From: Methanobacteriaceae archaeon
GTDB taxonomy: Archaea; Methanobacteriota; Methanobacteria; Methanobacteriales; Methanobacteriaceae
Assembly: GCA_030656015.1 (NCBI GenBank)
Contig: JAUSNX010000012.1
Span: 62,001-126,000, forward strand
Length of the DNA stretch: 64,000 nt
Reading direction: 5' to 3'
Positions 20,018 to 29,656 of this stretch are shown piece after piece. The position numbers and the translations under genes are program-made. The notes below the pieces were generated by a model. It worked only from the letters and a program-made list of their open reading frames with translations. It ran no database searches and was not told the DNA's origin. Positions within the stretch are counted from its first letter, which is position 1. Each line of letters starts with the position of its first letter.

Positions 20018-21067
20018 TTAATTTTCTAAAGATTCAAAGGCCTTTTTCCAGGCTTTTGATTTAGTTGGGGTGTAGTTTATCTTGGTCCGTTTAACTTCAA
20101 TAGCATTGACCGGGCATGATTTTCCACATGCTCCACAATAAATACAGAATCTTTCATCTTTGTGTAGTTTTTCTGCGTTTACTCCTGATTTAATAGATTT
20201 AGGGAATGAAAGCACGTTACATGGGCAAACCATTACACATGTTTCACAGCCTTGACAGGTTTCAGAGTCAATTTTTAATTCCCCTTCAAAAGGCTTGGTG
20301 ACTTTAGCTGCATCGACTGGGCAGATTTCCTGGCACCAGGTACAGTTTACACATAATTCTGGGTCAATGTAAGAAGTTCCAGTTATTTCTGGTTCAGCAA
20401 TTTCGTATTCACCATAAGGGCAGATACGACAAACTTGAGTAATAGCATCTACAGGGCAGATTCTCTTACAGATTCCACAGTGCACACACTTGTCAGTATC
20501 AACATTAATATCAGTAGCCACTACAGGGTTGTCTGAAGTAGGCATTTGATGATCAAGTTCTATAGCATCAACCGGACACATTTCTTCACACATTCCACAG
20601 GAAATACAAGTATCTTTGTCTATATCTATTTCTCCAGTAATGAGTTCTGCTCGGGAAGGTAATTCACGAGTAATAGTTATAGCATCCTGAGGGCATGCGG
20701 TTTCACATGCTTTACAGTTAATACACTCATCATCATCAATATCAGCAGATTTAATAATATGAGGATATCCAGCAATCTCTTTTATTGATACACCATCAAT
20801 TTGCAGTTCTAAAGCTTGGAAAGGACATATGGAACTACACATTCCACAAAGAACGCACTTTGCCCCATCAATATCTAACTTACTTGCGTCTTGCTCTGTT
20901 CTCACCATTGCACCAGTAGGGTTGGTTTCAATGGCACTTACTGGACATATGCTTTCACACAATCCACAAACAGCACAGAAATTGTTTTTGAATATGAGTA
21001 CTCGGTCTTCTTCGCCTGCTCTCTCCACAGTAATATCTTTACCATCTAATAGTTCAGTTGTTTCCAT
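20018..21067 (-). CDS. fwdF: Formylmethanofuran dehydrogenase polyferredoxin subunit F
   Basis: Polyferredoxin of about 349 residues with eight C-x2-C-x2-C-x3-C-P motifs in tandem ([96 protein letters not shown]). This is the full set expected for FwdF, which wires electrons between Fwd complexes and the heterodisulfide reductase side. The ATG at 21067 overlaps the fwdH stop by one base; a TTG at 21070 is also possible. AGGAGGT precedes. Confidence 0.95.
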   Translation of the reverse strand: METTELLDGKDITVERAGEEDRVLIFKNNFCAVCGLCESICPVSAIETNPTGAMVRTEQDASKLDIDGAKCVLCGMCSSICPFQALELQIDGVSIKEIAGYPHIIKSADIDDDECINCKACETACPQDAITITRELPSRAELITGEIDIDKDTCISCGMCEEMCPVDAIELDHQMPTSDNPVVATDINVDTDKCVHCGICKRICPVDAITQVCRICPYGEYEIAEPEITGTSYIDPELCVNCTWCQEICPVDAAKVTKPFEGELKIDSETCQGCETCVMVCPCNVLSFPKSIKSGVNAEKLHKDERFCIYCGACGKSCPVNAIEVKRTKINYTPTKSKAWKKAFESLEN

Positions 21068-21522
21068 CAATCTACTACCTCCTTAATTTCTATCGAGTTG
21101 GTCGGGCACATTTCCACACAAATCAGGCATCCGCAACACCATTCGTAATTTATATGCGCCTTTAAGTCGTTCAACACGATGGCCTTCATTAAACACGTGT
21201 CCACACAAAGGCCGCACCCAATACAAGAATTTCGAATTGCTCCTTTAAATTTTGAGTCGGTGCAGGTCTGGATTATGGTCCTGGTCCGCTCAGTATCTTT
21301 TAAAAGAGCATGGGTTAAAATTAAAAAATCTTTGGGACAAAAATTGGTTACCATTTCCGCAACTTCTATGGAATTCCAAGAAAGGTTTCTTCCATTCAAA
21401 TAATGAGAAACAGTAGATCTATCCATGTCCAGCGCTTGCGCTATCTCTCTCTGAGTTTGGCCTTGTTTCCTCAGGTTGACAGCTGCGATATATTTTAATC
21501 CAGAAACTATATGTTTGGGCAT
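21067..21522 (-). CDS. fwdH: FwdH: N-terminal HTH fused to a 2[4Fe-4S] ferredoxin
   Basis: First gene of the fwd operon, 151 residues. Residues 1-55 are an HTH of the resolvase/XRE type ([28 protein letters not shown]). The C-terminal half has two ferredoxin motifs, [11 protein letters not shown] and [12 protein letters not shown]. By position it is the fwdH of the known fwdHFGDACB operon, but the protein looks like a DNA-binding, redox- or metal-responsive regulator rather than a mere electron carrier. GGTGA at 21527-21531 sets the start. Autoregulation of the operon is inferred. Confidence 0.85.
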   Translation of the reverse strand: MPKHIVSGLKYIAAVNLRKQGQTQREIAQALDMDRSTVSHYLNGRNLSWNSIEVAEMVTNFCPKDFLILTHALLKDTERTRTIIQTCTDSKFKGAIRNSCIGCGLCVDTCLMKAIVLNDLKAHINYEWCCGCLICVEMCPTNSIEIKEVVD

Positions 21523-21813
21523 TGAGTCACCATGTGTGTTAATTACACTTTCACTTAATCATTTATATATAAATTCCTACTAGAAAAATATAGAAAGTTA
21601 TATATATTGAAGTGGAGTGAGCACACAAAAATTGTTTTAGAAATATATGGCTTAAATCAAGTGAAATAGGTTAAAAAAGATTATTGCGGATTAAAAAGAA
21701 TTAAAACAATAAAAGAATTACTTTATTGAATAATAAAAGAATTTTAAAAATTTTAAAAAAAATTAAAGAAAATTAAGGCTTTAAATTTTAAGGAAAAAAT
21801 AATCTAAAAAAGA
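21523..21813 (-). promoter_or_regulatory. fwd operon promoter region
   Basis: TATATATAAA at about 21562-21573 is a good TATA box for fwdH, and a GTGT-N5-ACAC inverted repeat (21536-21548, GTGTTAATTACAC) lies between it and the start codon, well placed for an operator. A second TATATATA occurs at about 21603-21610. The distal half, after the end of the fdh gene on the same strand, is A/T-rich. Confidence 0.45.
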
Positions 21814-24573
21814 CTATAATTTCTGCACCTGAACTGCAGAAATTTTTAGCTCAGGAATGCCTGAAATAGGATCTCTTTCTGGATTAGTGAGACAGTTGGC
21901 CGGGGCTTCTTTATAATGAAAGGTCATGAATAATGTTCCTTTCTGAATATGGTCGCTGATTTTGGCATTAAGTTTGATTTTGCCACGCCTGGATTCGATT
22001 TCCACCAGGTCATTTTCCTGAATATTCCTATCATCTGCATCATAGGGATTAATCTCCACAGTTGCTGGCTTTTCCAGTTTATCCATGCCCTCAATCTTCC
22101 GAGTCATGGTGCCGGTGTGATACTGATACAGGCTACGGCCGGTGGTGAGAATTAAAGGATATTCTTCACTGGCCACCTCTGATGGAAGACGGTATTCCAG
22201 AGGGTGAAATTTGCCCAGTCCACTAGGAGTATTAAATTTTTCCTGATGCAGTGTGGGAGTTCCAGGATGGTTTTCATCAGGACAGGGCCATTGTATGCCT
22301 TCTTTTTCCAGTCGGGCATGTGAAATACCGTGGTATATGGGAGTTATTTCTGCCATTTCCCTGAATATTTCTCCAGCAGATTGGTAAGTAAATTGAGATT
22401 TAAGGAGGTTCAGGGCGTCTGATTCATCAGATTCTCTTTCAGTTGAAAGTTTTTCTTCCATCTTACGGGCCAGTTGGGAAATTATCCACCAGTCTGGTTT
22501 AGCCAGGCCCGGAGATTTTACAGCCCGCCTTATGAGTTGCACCCTTCTTTCAGTATTGGTAAAAGTTCCTTCCTTCTCAGCAAATGATGCTGCAGGTAAA
22601 ACCACGTCCGCCAGCTGGGCAGTTTCTGTTAAGAATATGTCCTGTACCACCAGAAATTCCAGGTTTTCCATAGCCTTTTTAACGTTCTGAATGTCCGGTT
22701 CACTTAAGAGGGGATTTTCCCCCATGATATAAACTGCTTTTATCTTTCCTTCCACTGCATTTTCCAGTATCTCTGGTAAAATCATGCCCTTAACCGGACT
22801 TAAATCAGAATTCCAATATTCCTGAAATTTTTGAATTACATATTCATCTTCCACAGATTGGTAACCGGTGAGAACATTAGGGAGGGCCCCCATATCACAG
22901 GAACCCTGTACATTATTCTGCCCCCTAAGTGGATTGACCCCTGCATTCAATTTACCCAGATTCCCAGTTAAAAGAGCCAAATTGCTTATGGCCAGAACAT
23001 TTTCAGTTCCGTGGGTGTGCTGAGTGATGCCCATGGCATAGAGCATAGAAGAAGGTCCCTCAGTGGCGTATATTCTGGCCGCCCCTCTAATTTTTTCTTG
23101 ATTAACCCCAGTAATTTGTTCTATCTCGTCCAAATTCAGTTTTTCCAGGGATTCTAGGAATGGTTCCAGGTTTTCAGTCCTTTTTTCTACGAATTCCTTA
23201 TCATACAAGTTTTCTTCCCATATGACCCGGGCCATGCCCATTAAAAGGGCCACGTCAGTTCCGGGATATTGCTGAAGGAATAAATCAGCATGCTTACATA
23301 GATCAATTTCCTGAGGATTTATTACAATAAGTTTAGAACCACTTTTTGCAGCCTTTACCACTTCCAAAGCAATAACCGGATGGCTACCTGTGGTGTTGGT
23401 TCCAATGGCCATTATACATCCAGCTTGGGATATTTCATCTATGGAATTGGTCATGGCCCCGCTGCCGATGCTCATGGAAAGTCCCACCACCGAGGGGGCG
23501 TGACACAAACGGGCGCAGTGGTCAATGTGCGGGGACTTCATTAAAACCCTGGCGAACTTTTGAAAGATGTAATTCTCTTCATTGGTGCATTTAGCCGAGG
23601 AAATAGCAGCAAACTGACTTTTTTGGTACTGATTTTCGTCAAATTCGCTTTGGCAATATTCTAATAATTTTTCAGCCACCACATCCAGAGCTTCTTCCCA
23701 TTCCACTTCCTCAAAAACACCTTCTCTTTTAATAAGTGGTTTTTCGAGTCTTTCTGGATTGTTGACAAAATTAAACCCATATCTTCCCTTGACACACAGT
23801 CGTCCTTTATTGGCTGGTCCTTGAGGGTCTCCTCGGACTCCCGTGATTTGATTTCCCCGGACTCCCAGGTAGATTCCGCATCCCACACCACAATAGGTGC
23901 AGGTGGTTTTGATTTCCCGGGATGGTTCTAGTACGGCTTTGGGAACCAGGGCCCCTACTGGACAGGCCACCACGCACTCTCCGCAGGAAACACAGTTAGA
24001 ATCAAGGATGTCCCTATCTCCAAAGGTAATTATCTTGGTTTCATAGCCCCGGTAACCGAAATCAATGGCATTTACTCCTAAAATATCCGCACAGGTTTGT
24101 ACACAGACCCCACAGAGAATACACTTTTTAAGATCCCTTATAAAGAAGGGGTTGGACTCATCCAAGGGTATGTCGGAAAGGGATAATCTGAAGTTTTCCA
24201 TCTCCTTCTCATCCACCTTCAAATAGGCGGCCACTTCCTGAAGCCTACAATTATCTGATTGGGCACAGGAGAGACAATTTCTCTCGTGGTTGGCAATTAA
24301 AAGAGATACTAACATCTTTCGAGTCTGATTTAGTTCTTTAGTATCAGTTTTAATATCCATGCCCTCTTCCACCCAGTTCTCACAGGCAGTGATCAGTCGG
24401 CCCTCGGCATTTTCCACCAGACACAAACGACAGGCCCCGTAAGGTTTGACCTGAGAGTTATAGCAAAGATTTGGAATATAAATACCATTTTCTATGGCAG
24501 ATTGTAGGATAGTAGTTCCTTCCAGTGCTTCAAACTCCAATCCATCCATTAAAAACTTTATTTTTTTCTTCAT
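21814..24573 (-). CDS. Formate dehydrogenase catalytic subunit with NuoG-like front end
   Basis: 919-residue molybdopterin enzyme of the NAD-linked formate dehydrogenase type, much longer than the roughly 700-residue F420-linked FdhA of methanogens. Modules in order: [2Fe-2S] C37, C48, C51, C64; His-Cys3 cluster H96, C100, C103, C109; two ferredoxin clusters at 151-161 and 194-204; the FDH [4Fe-4S] at C225, C228, C232, C260; and the catalytic CARLCHAPS with Cys357 as metal ligand and His358 (the U-H pair of E. coli FdhH, with cysteine). It ends in a dinucleotide-binding domain. No good ribosome site is seen before the ATG. Such subunits normally dock on NuoEF-like proteins, which occur at 45.8-48.2 kb. 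A NuoG-like hydrogenase partner is unlikely because the FDH motifs are intact. Confidence 0.85.
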   Translation of the reverse strand: MKKKIKFLMDGLEFEALEGTTILQSAIENGIYIPNLCYNSQVKPYGACRLCLVENAEGRLITACENWVEEGMDIKTDTKELNQTRKMLVSLLIANHERNCLSCAQSDNCRLQEVAAYLKVDEKEMENFRLSLSDIPLDESNPFFIRDLKKCILCGVCVQTCADILGVNAIDFGYRGYETKIITFGDRDILDSNCVSCGECVVACPVGALVPKAVLEPSREIKTTCTYCGVGCGIYLGVRGNQITGVRGDPQGPANKGRLCVKGRYGFNFVNNPERLEKPLIKREGVFEEVEWEEALDVVAEKLLEYCQSEFDENQYQKSQFAAISSAKCTNEENYIFQKFARVLMKSPHIDHCARLCHAPSVVGLSMSIGSGAMTNSIDEISQAGCIMAIGTNTTGSHPVIALEVVKAAKSGSKLIVINPQEIDLCKHADLFLQQYPGTDVALLMGMARVIWEENLYDKEFVEKRTENLEPFLESLEKLNLDEIEQITGVNQEKIRGAARIYATEGPSSMLYAMGITQHTHGTENVLAISNLALLTGNLGKLNAGVNPLRGQNNVQGSCDMGALPNVLTGYQSVEDEYVIQKFQEYWNSDLSPVKGMILPEILENAVEGKIKAVYIMGENPLLSEPDIQNVKKAMENLEFLVVQDIFLTETAQLADVVLPAASFAEKEGTFTNTERRVQLIRRAVKSPGLAKPDWWIISQLARKMEEKLSTERESDESDALNLLKSQFTYQSAGEIFREMAEITPIYHGISHARLEKEGIQWPCPDENHPGTPTLHQEKFNTPSGLGKFHPLEYRLPSEVASEEYPLILTTGRSLYQYHTGTMTRKIEGMDKLEKPATVEINPYDADDRNIQENDLVEIESRRGKIKLNAKISDHIQKGTLFMTFHYKEAPANCLTNPERDPISGIPELKISAVQVQKL

Positions 24574-25038
24574 GTGAATCTTAAATCTTTTTTATTACAA
24601 TCCGACCTTATTAGGGGGGGTCAGATTATATTTTTAATAGTTAATTAAAATCGGCAATTATTTATTTTATAAGTCTTTTAGTTTATAATATATAAGTTAA
24701 ATTATAGTCTATTGACCTTATTTTTAGTTTTGATTTAAATTATTGACTTATAATCTAAATTAGTTTATTATAGACGTTATTATTGAAATTTAATTCAATT
24801 TAATATCAGTTATGTTTATAATGAGAATTTTAATTTTTTAGGGAATTATTTTAATTAAAATAGGTTTCATTATCTTTAATGAAATTTATAATATTATATT
24901 AATTGTTATTCTACTCCATTATTCTATAATTATTATAATTAACATAATGTATTTAACTACTATAACCTCGGTTATTTTATTTAAATGTGAATCAGTAGAG
25001 TGGATATTTATATTTATTAAACTTCGTTGGTGATGTAA
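24574..25038. promoter_or_regulatory. Divergent promoter region between fdh and mobB
   Basis: 465 bases of very A/T-rich DNA. On the minus side, ATATAATC near 24628-24636 could be a TATA element for the fdh gene, with a short GACC...GGTC inverted repeat around a G run at 24604-24620 in the leader. On the plus side, ATATTTATATTT near 25003-25014 precedes mobB. No open frame of coding quality was seen. Confidence 0.35.
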
Positions 25039-25734
25039 ATGAAAATATTAGGAGTCATGGGAACCAAAGATACCGGTAAAACAACTTTAGTGACTAAAAT
25101 TGTTGAAAAACTGGTTCAAAAACAATATAAAGTGGGAACGGCCAAATACAGCCACGTTACATTTGACCTAGCTGATAGAGACACTGGTAGACACCGCCAG
25201 GCCGGTGCTCAAATCGTGATTGGGACGGGAAAAGAGACTTTTATTCTATTTGACCATCCACAGGAACTGGAAAAAATTATCTCCACCATCGAGTTCAATG
25301 ACGGGCTGGACTTTCTAATACTAGAAGGATTTAAGACCTCGAAATTTGCCAAGTTTTCTGTTTCTGATTTAAAAGACGAATACACCATCCAGCAGGTTGA
25401 TGTAAATACTATGGACGAAGATAAAATTGATGAACTGGTTAAGCTGGTTGAAGAGAGGAGTTACGGCCTCTTGCAGGATCTTAACTGTGGGAAGTGTGGT
25501 TTTGACTCCTGCTATGAATTCGCCACCGCCAAGGTACAGGGCCAGGCCCCAGATGTTGACTGTAAGAGTCAGTTTAGGCAGGCCTTATTGCAAGTCAATG
25601 GTCAGAGGATACCTTTAAACCCCTTTGTACAAAATATAATCTCTAAAACCGTTACGGGGATGGTGGATTCCCTGGACAAAGACTCGGAGTCACTGGACAG
25701 CATCGAGTTAATGGTGCGCCATAAGAAGAAATAG
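25039..25734 (+). CDS. mobB: MobB-like GTPase fused to a C-terminal iron-sulfur (FeS/PF04060-type) domain
   Basis: 231 residues. Residues 1-140 are MobB, the GTP-binding protein that assists attachment of GMP to molybdopterin: P-loop GTKDTGKTT (8-16), KVGTAKYSHV, DTGRHRQAGA and LILEGFK. Residues 145-180 are a separate cluster motif C150-x2-C153-x4-C158-x16-C175 (LNCGKCGFDSCYEFA), as in the FeS domain of corrinoid/acetyl-CoA synthase and RnfB-like proteins. The tail after 185 is unassigned. GGTGATG lies before the ATG. It is followed by a methyltransferase and moaA. The fusion suggests a link between cofactor maturation and cluster status; the role of the C-terminal domain is unknown. Confidence 0.87.
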   Translation: MKILGVMGTKDTGKTTLVTKIVEKLVQKQYKVGTAKYSHVTFDLADRDTGRHRQAGAQIVIGTGKETFILFDHPQELEKIISTIEFNDGLDFLILEGFKTSKFAKFSVSDLKDEYTIQQVDVNTMDEDKIDELVKLVEERSYGLLQDLNCGKCGFDSCYEFATAKVQGQAPDVDCKSQFRQALLQVNGQRIPLNPFVQNIISKTVTGMVDSLDKDSESLDSIELMVRHKKK

Positions 25735-25915
25735 GGAATAACACAATTTAAATCCACTTCTGGAAATAGAGAAACACTGATGGACGATAAAATATAATTT
25801 TTTTCTATTTTATTTCCCATTTTTTTAAAATAATTATGTCTATTTTTACAGGAATAATGACAAATAAATGCCATATTATGTATTATATGCCCATAAACAA
25901 TAAAGGACTGATTAA

Positions 25916-26689
25916 ATGACTATCAAAGATTTTGACGGCAATGTGGATGCCCAGTATTTGCAGGCCATGGCACAAATGCTGCAGGATTTGAAAGAAACCT
26001 CTTACCAGATGATGAATTTAAAAAAAGATAGCATAGTACTGGATGTAGGGTGTGGGCCTGGAGTGGACGCTTATAATATCTCCCAAATATTATCTGCTGA
26101 AGGTAGAATAATTGGTCTGGATAACGATCCCCAAATGATCAAAGAAGCTGAGAATAATTATAATGAATCTAATCTGGAATTTGTCCCGGGCGATGTTAAA
26201 AATCTCCCCTACCCCGATGAATTTTTCGATGCTGTGCGTGCAGAAAGGCTCTTTCAGGTGCTTCCAGAAGAATTTGACCATACTGAGGTCCTGCAGGAGA
26301 TGATGCGAGTCACCAAAAATGGTGGGGCCATAGTCCTGGCGGATGCTGACTGGGGTTCTGCCTCGGTGGGCTATGATGACTACGAACTCACCAACCGACT
26401 TTTGCATTTCTTTGCCAATGTCTGCCGGCCCAACGGATTTTCAGGAAGGGAATTCTTGGGACTGATGAAGAGAAACGGGCTGGAAGTGGTAGATATGGAA
26501 TCCCAACCGGTTATAACCCTGGACTTCCATGAAACTGTCTTTGGTGAGTGGTTGACCCGGGAGGCACTGGAGCATGATGTGGCCACCCCCGAAGAAATGG
26601 ATGCCTGGAATAAGGATCTCCATGAGAAAAGCGAAAAGGGCGAATTTTATTCCTGTATAAATATGGTTATGGTGGCGGGGATTAAATAA
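25916..26689 (+). CDS. Class I SAM-dependent methyltransferase
   Basis: 257 residues with the standard methyltransferase fold: motif I VLDVGCGPGVDAY near 42-54, IGLDNDP acidic loop, PGDVKNLPYPDEFFDAVRAERLFQVL and MMRVTKNGGAIVLAD. Close in style to UbiE/CrtM-like enzymes. It lies between mobB and moaA on the same strand, but gaps of about 180 and 220 bases argue against tight operon coupling. The substrate cannot be told. Ribosome site weak (AGG eight bases upstream). Confidence 0.8.
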   Translation: MTIKDFDGNVDAQYLQAMAQMLQDLKETSYQMMNLKKDSIVLDVGCGPGVDAYNISQILSAEGRIIGLDNDPQMIKEAENNYNESNLEFVPGDVKNLPYPDEFFDAVRAERLFQVLPEEFDHTEVLQEMMRVTKNGGAIVLADADWGSASVGYDDYELTNRLLHFFANVCRPNGFSGREFLGLMKRNGLEVVDMESQPVITLDFHETVFGEWLTREALEHDVATPEEMDAWNKDLHEKSEKGEFYSCINMVMVAGIK

Positions 26690-26909
26690 AGAGTTTCTGG
26701 TCTTATTTTAGATAATTTCTAAACCTATCAATTTTTCTTCATTATTATTTTTAAAATTATGTGATACAATCCTATCAATTTTTATAGTAAAAACAAAAAT
26801 ATCGATATTACTTATAAATACAGTTTTATAAAATAGTGTTTAAATTAATTTTATACTTAAAAAAGGCAGTCCAATACTGTCCCCTAAAAAATCCAGCTGT
26901 TGATAAGAA

Positions 26910-27848
26910 ATGGAAATAGAAAATAAAGTCCAGGACCCATTTAAAAGGCCAGTGATTTCCCTCAGGATATCCATAACCAGCCGCTGCAATGTGAATTGCC
27001 TTTACTGTCACCACGATGGCATAATGCCTCAAACTGAGGAAATGACCGCGGACGAGATATTCAGAATAGCTCAAGTGGCCCGAAGGATAGGTATTCGCAA
27101 GATAAGACTCTCTGGAGGAGAGCCACTTATCAGGCCAGACATAGTGGAGATTGTAGAGAAAATATCTACCCTGGACTTTAAAGACGTTTCCATAACCACC
27201 AATGGGACACTAATGGAACGCTATGCTGAAAAACTGGTAAAATCTGGGCTAAATCGGGTGAATGTAAGTCTGGACACCCTCAATCCAGAAACCTATAAAT
27301 TCATCACCACTAAGAATTACCTGGAAAGTGCTAAAAATGGAATAAGAGCCGCAGCTCAGGCCGGTATGGACCCGGTTAAAGTGAACATGGTGGTTATGAA
27401 GGACCTCAACCACGAGGAAATATGGGACATGTTTAACTTCTGTAAGGAAAATAATGCAGTTTTGCAACTCATAGAACTTTTAAAAACAGAAAGCTGTCCG
27501 GATACGGAATTCATAGACCAGTACCACTATGAAATGGAAGACCTAGAAGAAGAACTGGCCCAAACCGCCGATAAGGTCAAGACCAGGGACTTCATGCAGG
27601 ATCGAAAGAAGTACTACGTGGATGACGGGGAAATAGAGATTGTTAAACCCATGGATAACACCGAGTTTTGTAAAAACTGTACTCGTTTGCGTATAACCCC
27701 TGATGGGAAGATTAAACCATGTTTACTGCGGAATGATAATTTAGTAGATATTATTGGGGCCATTCGGAATGGTGCGGATATGGAAGAGCTGAAGAAGATC
27801 TTCATTGATGCAATTGACAATAGAGAGCCTTATTATGGTGGTTGTTGA
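26910..27848 (+). CDS. moaA: GTP 3',8-cyclase MoaA
   Basis: Radical-SAM enzyme that starts molybdopterin synthesis from GTP, 312 residues. N-terminal cluster C26-x3-C30-x2-C33 ([10 protein letters not shown]), SAM-binding [12 protein letters not shown], and the C-terminal substrate-side cluster [19 protein letters not shown] distinguish MoaA from other radical-SAM proteins such as NifB. The C-terminus is YYGGC rather than a bare GG. No strong ribosome site is seen upstream. It supplies pterin for Fwd, the formate dehydrogenase and the nif-linked oxidoreductase; no moaC, moaE or moeA is in the window. Confidence 0.93.
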   Translation: MEIENKVQDPFKRPVISLRISITSRCNVNCLYCHHDGIMPQTEEMTADEIFRIAQVARRIGIRKIRLSGGEPLIRPDIVEIVEKISTLDFKDVSITTNGTLMERYAEKLVKSGLNRVNVSLDTLNPETYKFITTKNYLESAKNGIRAAAQAGMDPVKVNMVVMKDLNHEEIWDMFNFCKENNAVLQLIELLKTESCPDTEFIDQYHYEMEDLEEELAQTADKVKTRDFMQDRKKYYVDDGEIEIVKPMDNTEFCKNCTRLRITPDGKIKPCLLRNDNLVDIIGAIRNGADMEELKKIFIDAIDNREPYYGGC

Positions 27849-28836
27849 AAAATTAATAATTAAAACCTTTTTTAAAAACAGTATATACTTTTTAGCTTAA
27901 TATGTAATTTCATAATTAAAACAAATTATATTAGCAAAATGAACATTAAAAGAATAAATGAGAGTAAACTTTTGAGTCCATCATTTTGAGTAATTTTAGA
28001 ATTATTTCTGACATTAAAATTCACAGGCAAAATAAAAAATAATAAATTGTTATTATTATTGTGATAAGTTAGTTGAATAACATGAAGTATTTGATTTGGG
28101 AAATAAACGTTAATATTGTTTATTTTTTGAAACTAGACGACCTGGGATCCAATATTTACTCTATTTAATTTCAATATACTTTATAAACTATGATGTAAGA
28201 TTCAATACAAATCTAAATAATTCAAGAATGGTTCTGATAAGATCCAATACGGGAATATCCTTATTTATATTCAAGAAAATCACCTCTCTTTGTACCAAAT
28301 ACGAAGAGCGAAATCTTTTGGAGTATAGTTTAAATAAAGGAATCGCTCTTCGACTAATTTATACTGTCCTCGTTCATGAGAGGTACAGTTAGTCATCAAT
28401 CCGATATACTATTCCATTATTTGGACATTCATTATAACAGTCCTATCTATACTTTGTAAGTAAGTTGTGAAAAGTAATGATTTCTATTTTTGAATTTCAA
28501 ATATATTTCTTTACTTTATTTTTATCATCTCTTAAAAAACCTATTTTTTAGTTTATGTTCATATAATGGCCCTAAAATCTGTTTAAATATTTTATTTTTG
28601 AATAAAAAAAGTTAATATATTTATTTTAAAAAATTAGCGAATTAAAATTTTAAAGAAAGACATAAATCATTATTTCAGCCTTTTTCTTACTGATAATCCC
28701 TACCATCTCCCCTATTCCAGGAAGCATAGATTCCCACATGGCCGTGAATATCATAAAGCACGCTTGGATATGGATAAGAGAGTATAATCTTGTTTAGGAC
28801 ATATTGCACCAAATAGCATTAAAACTATTCAATATT
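27849..28836. other. Long gene-poor gap after moaA
   Basis: 988 bases between convergent moaA and a methyltransferase. Mostly A/T-rich and without a convincing gene. Two parts differ from the rest: the inverted-repeat-rich segment at 28282-28388, annotated separately, and about 28690-28797 on the plus strand. The latter holds a 40-odd codon open stretch (containing PIPGSIDSHMAVNIIKHAWI) of more coding-like composition with no start or upstream reading frame, perhaps the relic of a lost gene. Confidence 0.5.
28282..28388. ncRNA. Candidate structured RNA or folded element
   Basis: Several perfect complementary pairs nest here. CGAAGAGCGA (28302-28311) pairs with TCGCTCTTCG (28343-28352); ACCTCTC (28282-28288) with GAGAGGT (28378-28384); TGTACC (28291-28296) with GGTACA (28382-28387) as a competitor; and ACTGT/ACAGT (28363-28367 with 28385-28389) encloses CTC/GAG. 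AGTATA (28322-28327) can also pair with TATACT (28360-28365), crossing the first stem as a pseudoknot or switch. The strand is unknown. It could equally be a relic of a mobile element end. Confidence 0.4.
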
Positions 28837-29583
28837 TTATTTCTCCAATAAAAAATACCGGCCAAAATTAATATCTCCTTCTTCCAACAACCTGAAACCG
28901 GCCTGGTCAAAGAGAGATCTCCATTCCTTTTTAGAGGTCATTAATAAAGAAAATACACTCATCACGGCAAAGGTGTGCAGGCCCGGCACCGGAACAATAA
29001 CCAGTAATTTTCCACCTTTTTTAAGAACCCTGAACAACTCAGCCAATCCAGAAAGTTTGGCCGGACCTAAATTATTCAACAAAAGGGCGCTGACCGCTGA
29101 ATCAAAGCTATTATCCTCAAATTCCATGTGAGTTACATCCCCCTGGACTATGCGAACCCGGTTACTTATTCCCGCAATTTCCAGATTTTTCTCCAGCAAA
29201 TCCCTTCCACCAGACATGGAGTCCACCTGGGGATCAAAGAGATCCAGGGCCACTATCTGTCCATTTTTCAATAATTTGGCCACTTCAATGGTTACCCGGC
29301 CGGCGCCACACCCGGCATCCAGGACCAAGTCATTTGGTGAGGAAAATAAATCAACAAAGGGAAGGACCATATAATCGGGAGAGATTACCTTGCGGGCCAC
29401 CATACTCCCTATAACAAAGTTTACAGCCAGTAAAATAAAGGTCAGTGATAGAACCTGTAGATAAGGCCACCAGGTATTGAAAAATAGCACTAAACTGGCC
29501 GCCAGAGAGATTATTCCCATAATCCTAAGGCCATAAATGAGACTATTGGTCTTATAATAGAATTCATATTGTTGTTTGTTCAT
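28837..29583 (-). CDS. Membrane-anchored SAM-dependent methyltransferase
   Basis: 248 residues. Two membrane segments at the front (LRIMGIISLAASLVLFF and LSLTFILLAVNFVIGSMVA), then a methyltransferase domain with motif I LVLDAGCGAGRVTIEVA, the acidic loop VALDLFDPQ, QGDVTHMEFEDNSFDSAVSALLLNNL and LFRVLKKGGKLLVIVP. The ATG at 29583 has GGTGA five bases upstream; an in-frame ATG at 29595 overlaps it. Probably modifies a lipid or a hydrophobic substrate; this is inferred only from the anchor. Confidence 0.75.
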   Translation of the reverse strand: MNKQQYEFYYKTNSLIYGLRIMGIISLAASLVLFFNTWWPYLQVLSLTFILLAVNFVIGSMVARKVISPDYMVLPFVDLFSSPNDLVLDAGCGAGRVTIEVAKLLKNGQIVALDLFDPQVDSMSGGRDLLEKNLEIAGISNRVRIVQGDVTHMEFEDNSFDSAVSALLLNNLGPAKLSGLAELFRVLKKGGKLLVIVPVPGLHTFAVMSVFSLLMTSKKEWRSLFDQAGFRLLEEGDINFGRYFLLEK

Positions 29584-29656
29584 TATTCTCACCATTTTTT
29601 GTCTTTCATTATTTTAACTGCCGTTTTGGAGCTGAAAAACGTGTAGAAATACATTT

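Noticed and set aside
26910-27848. NifB as an alternative for the radical-SAM gene
   Set aside because: The C-terminal CxxC...C cluster ([18 protein letters not shown]) and domain layout are those of MoaA.
27849-28836. tRNA gene or insertion sequence in the long gap
   Set aside because: No T-loop GGTTCGAATC-like text, cloverleaf or transposase reading frame could be found.
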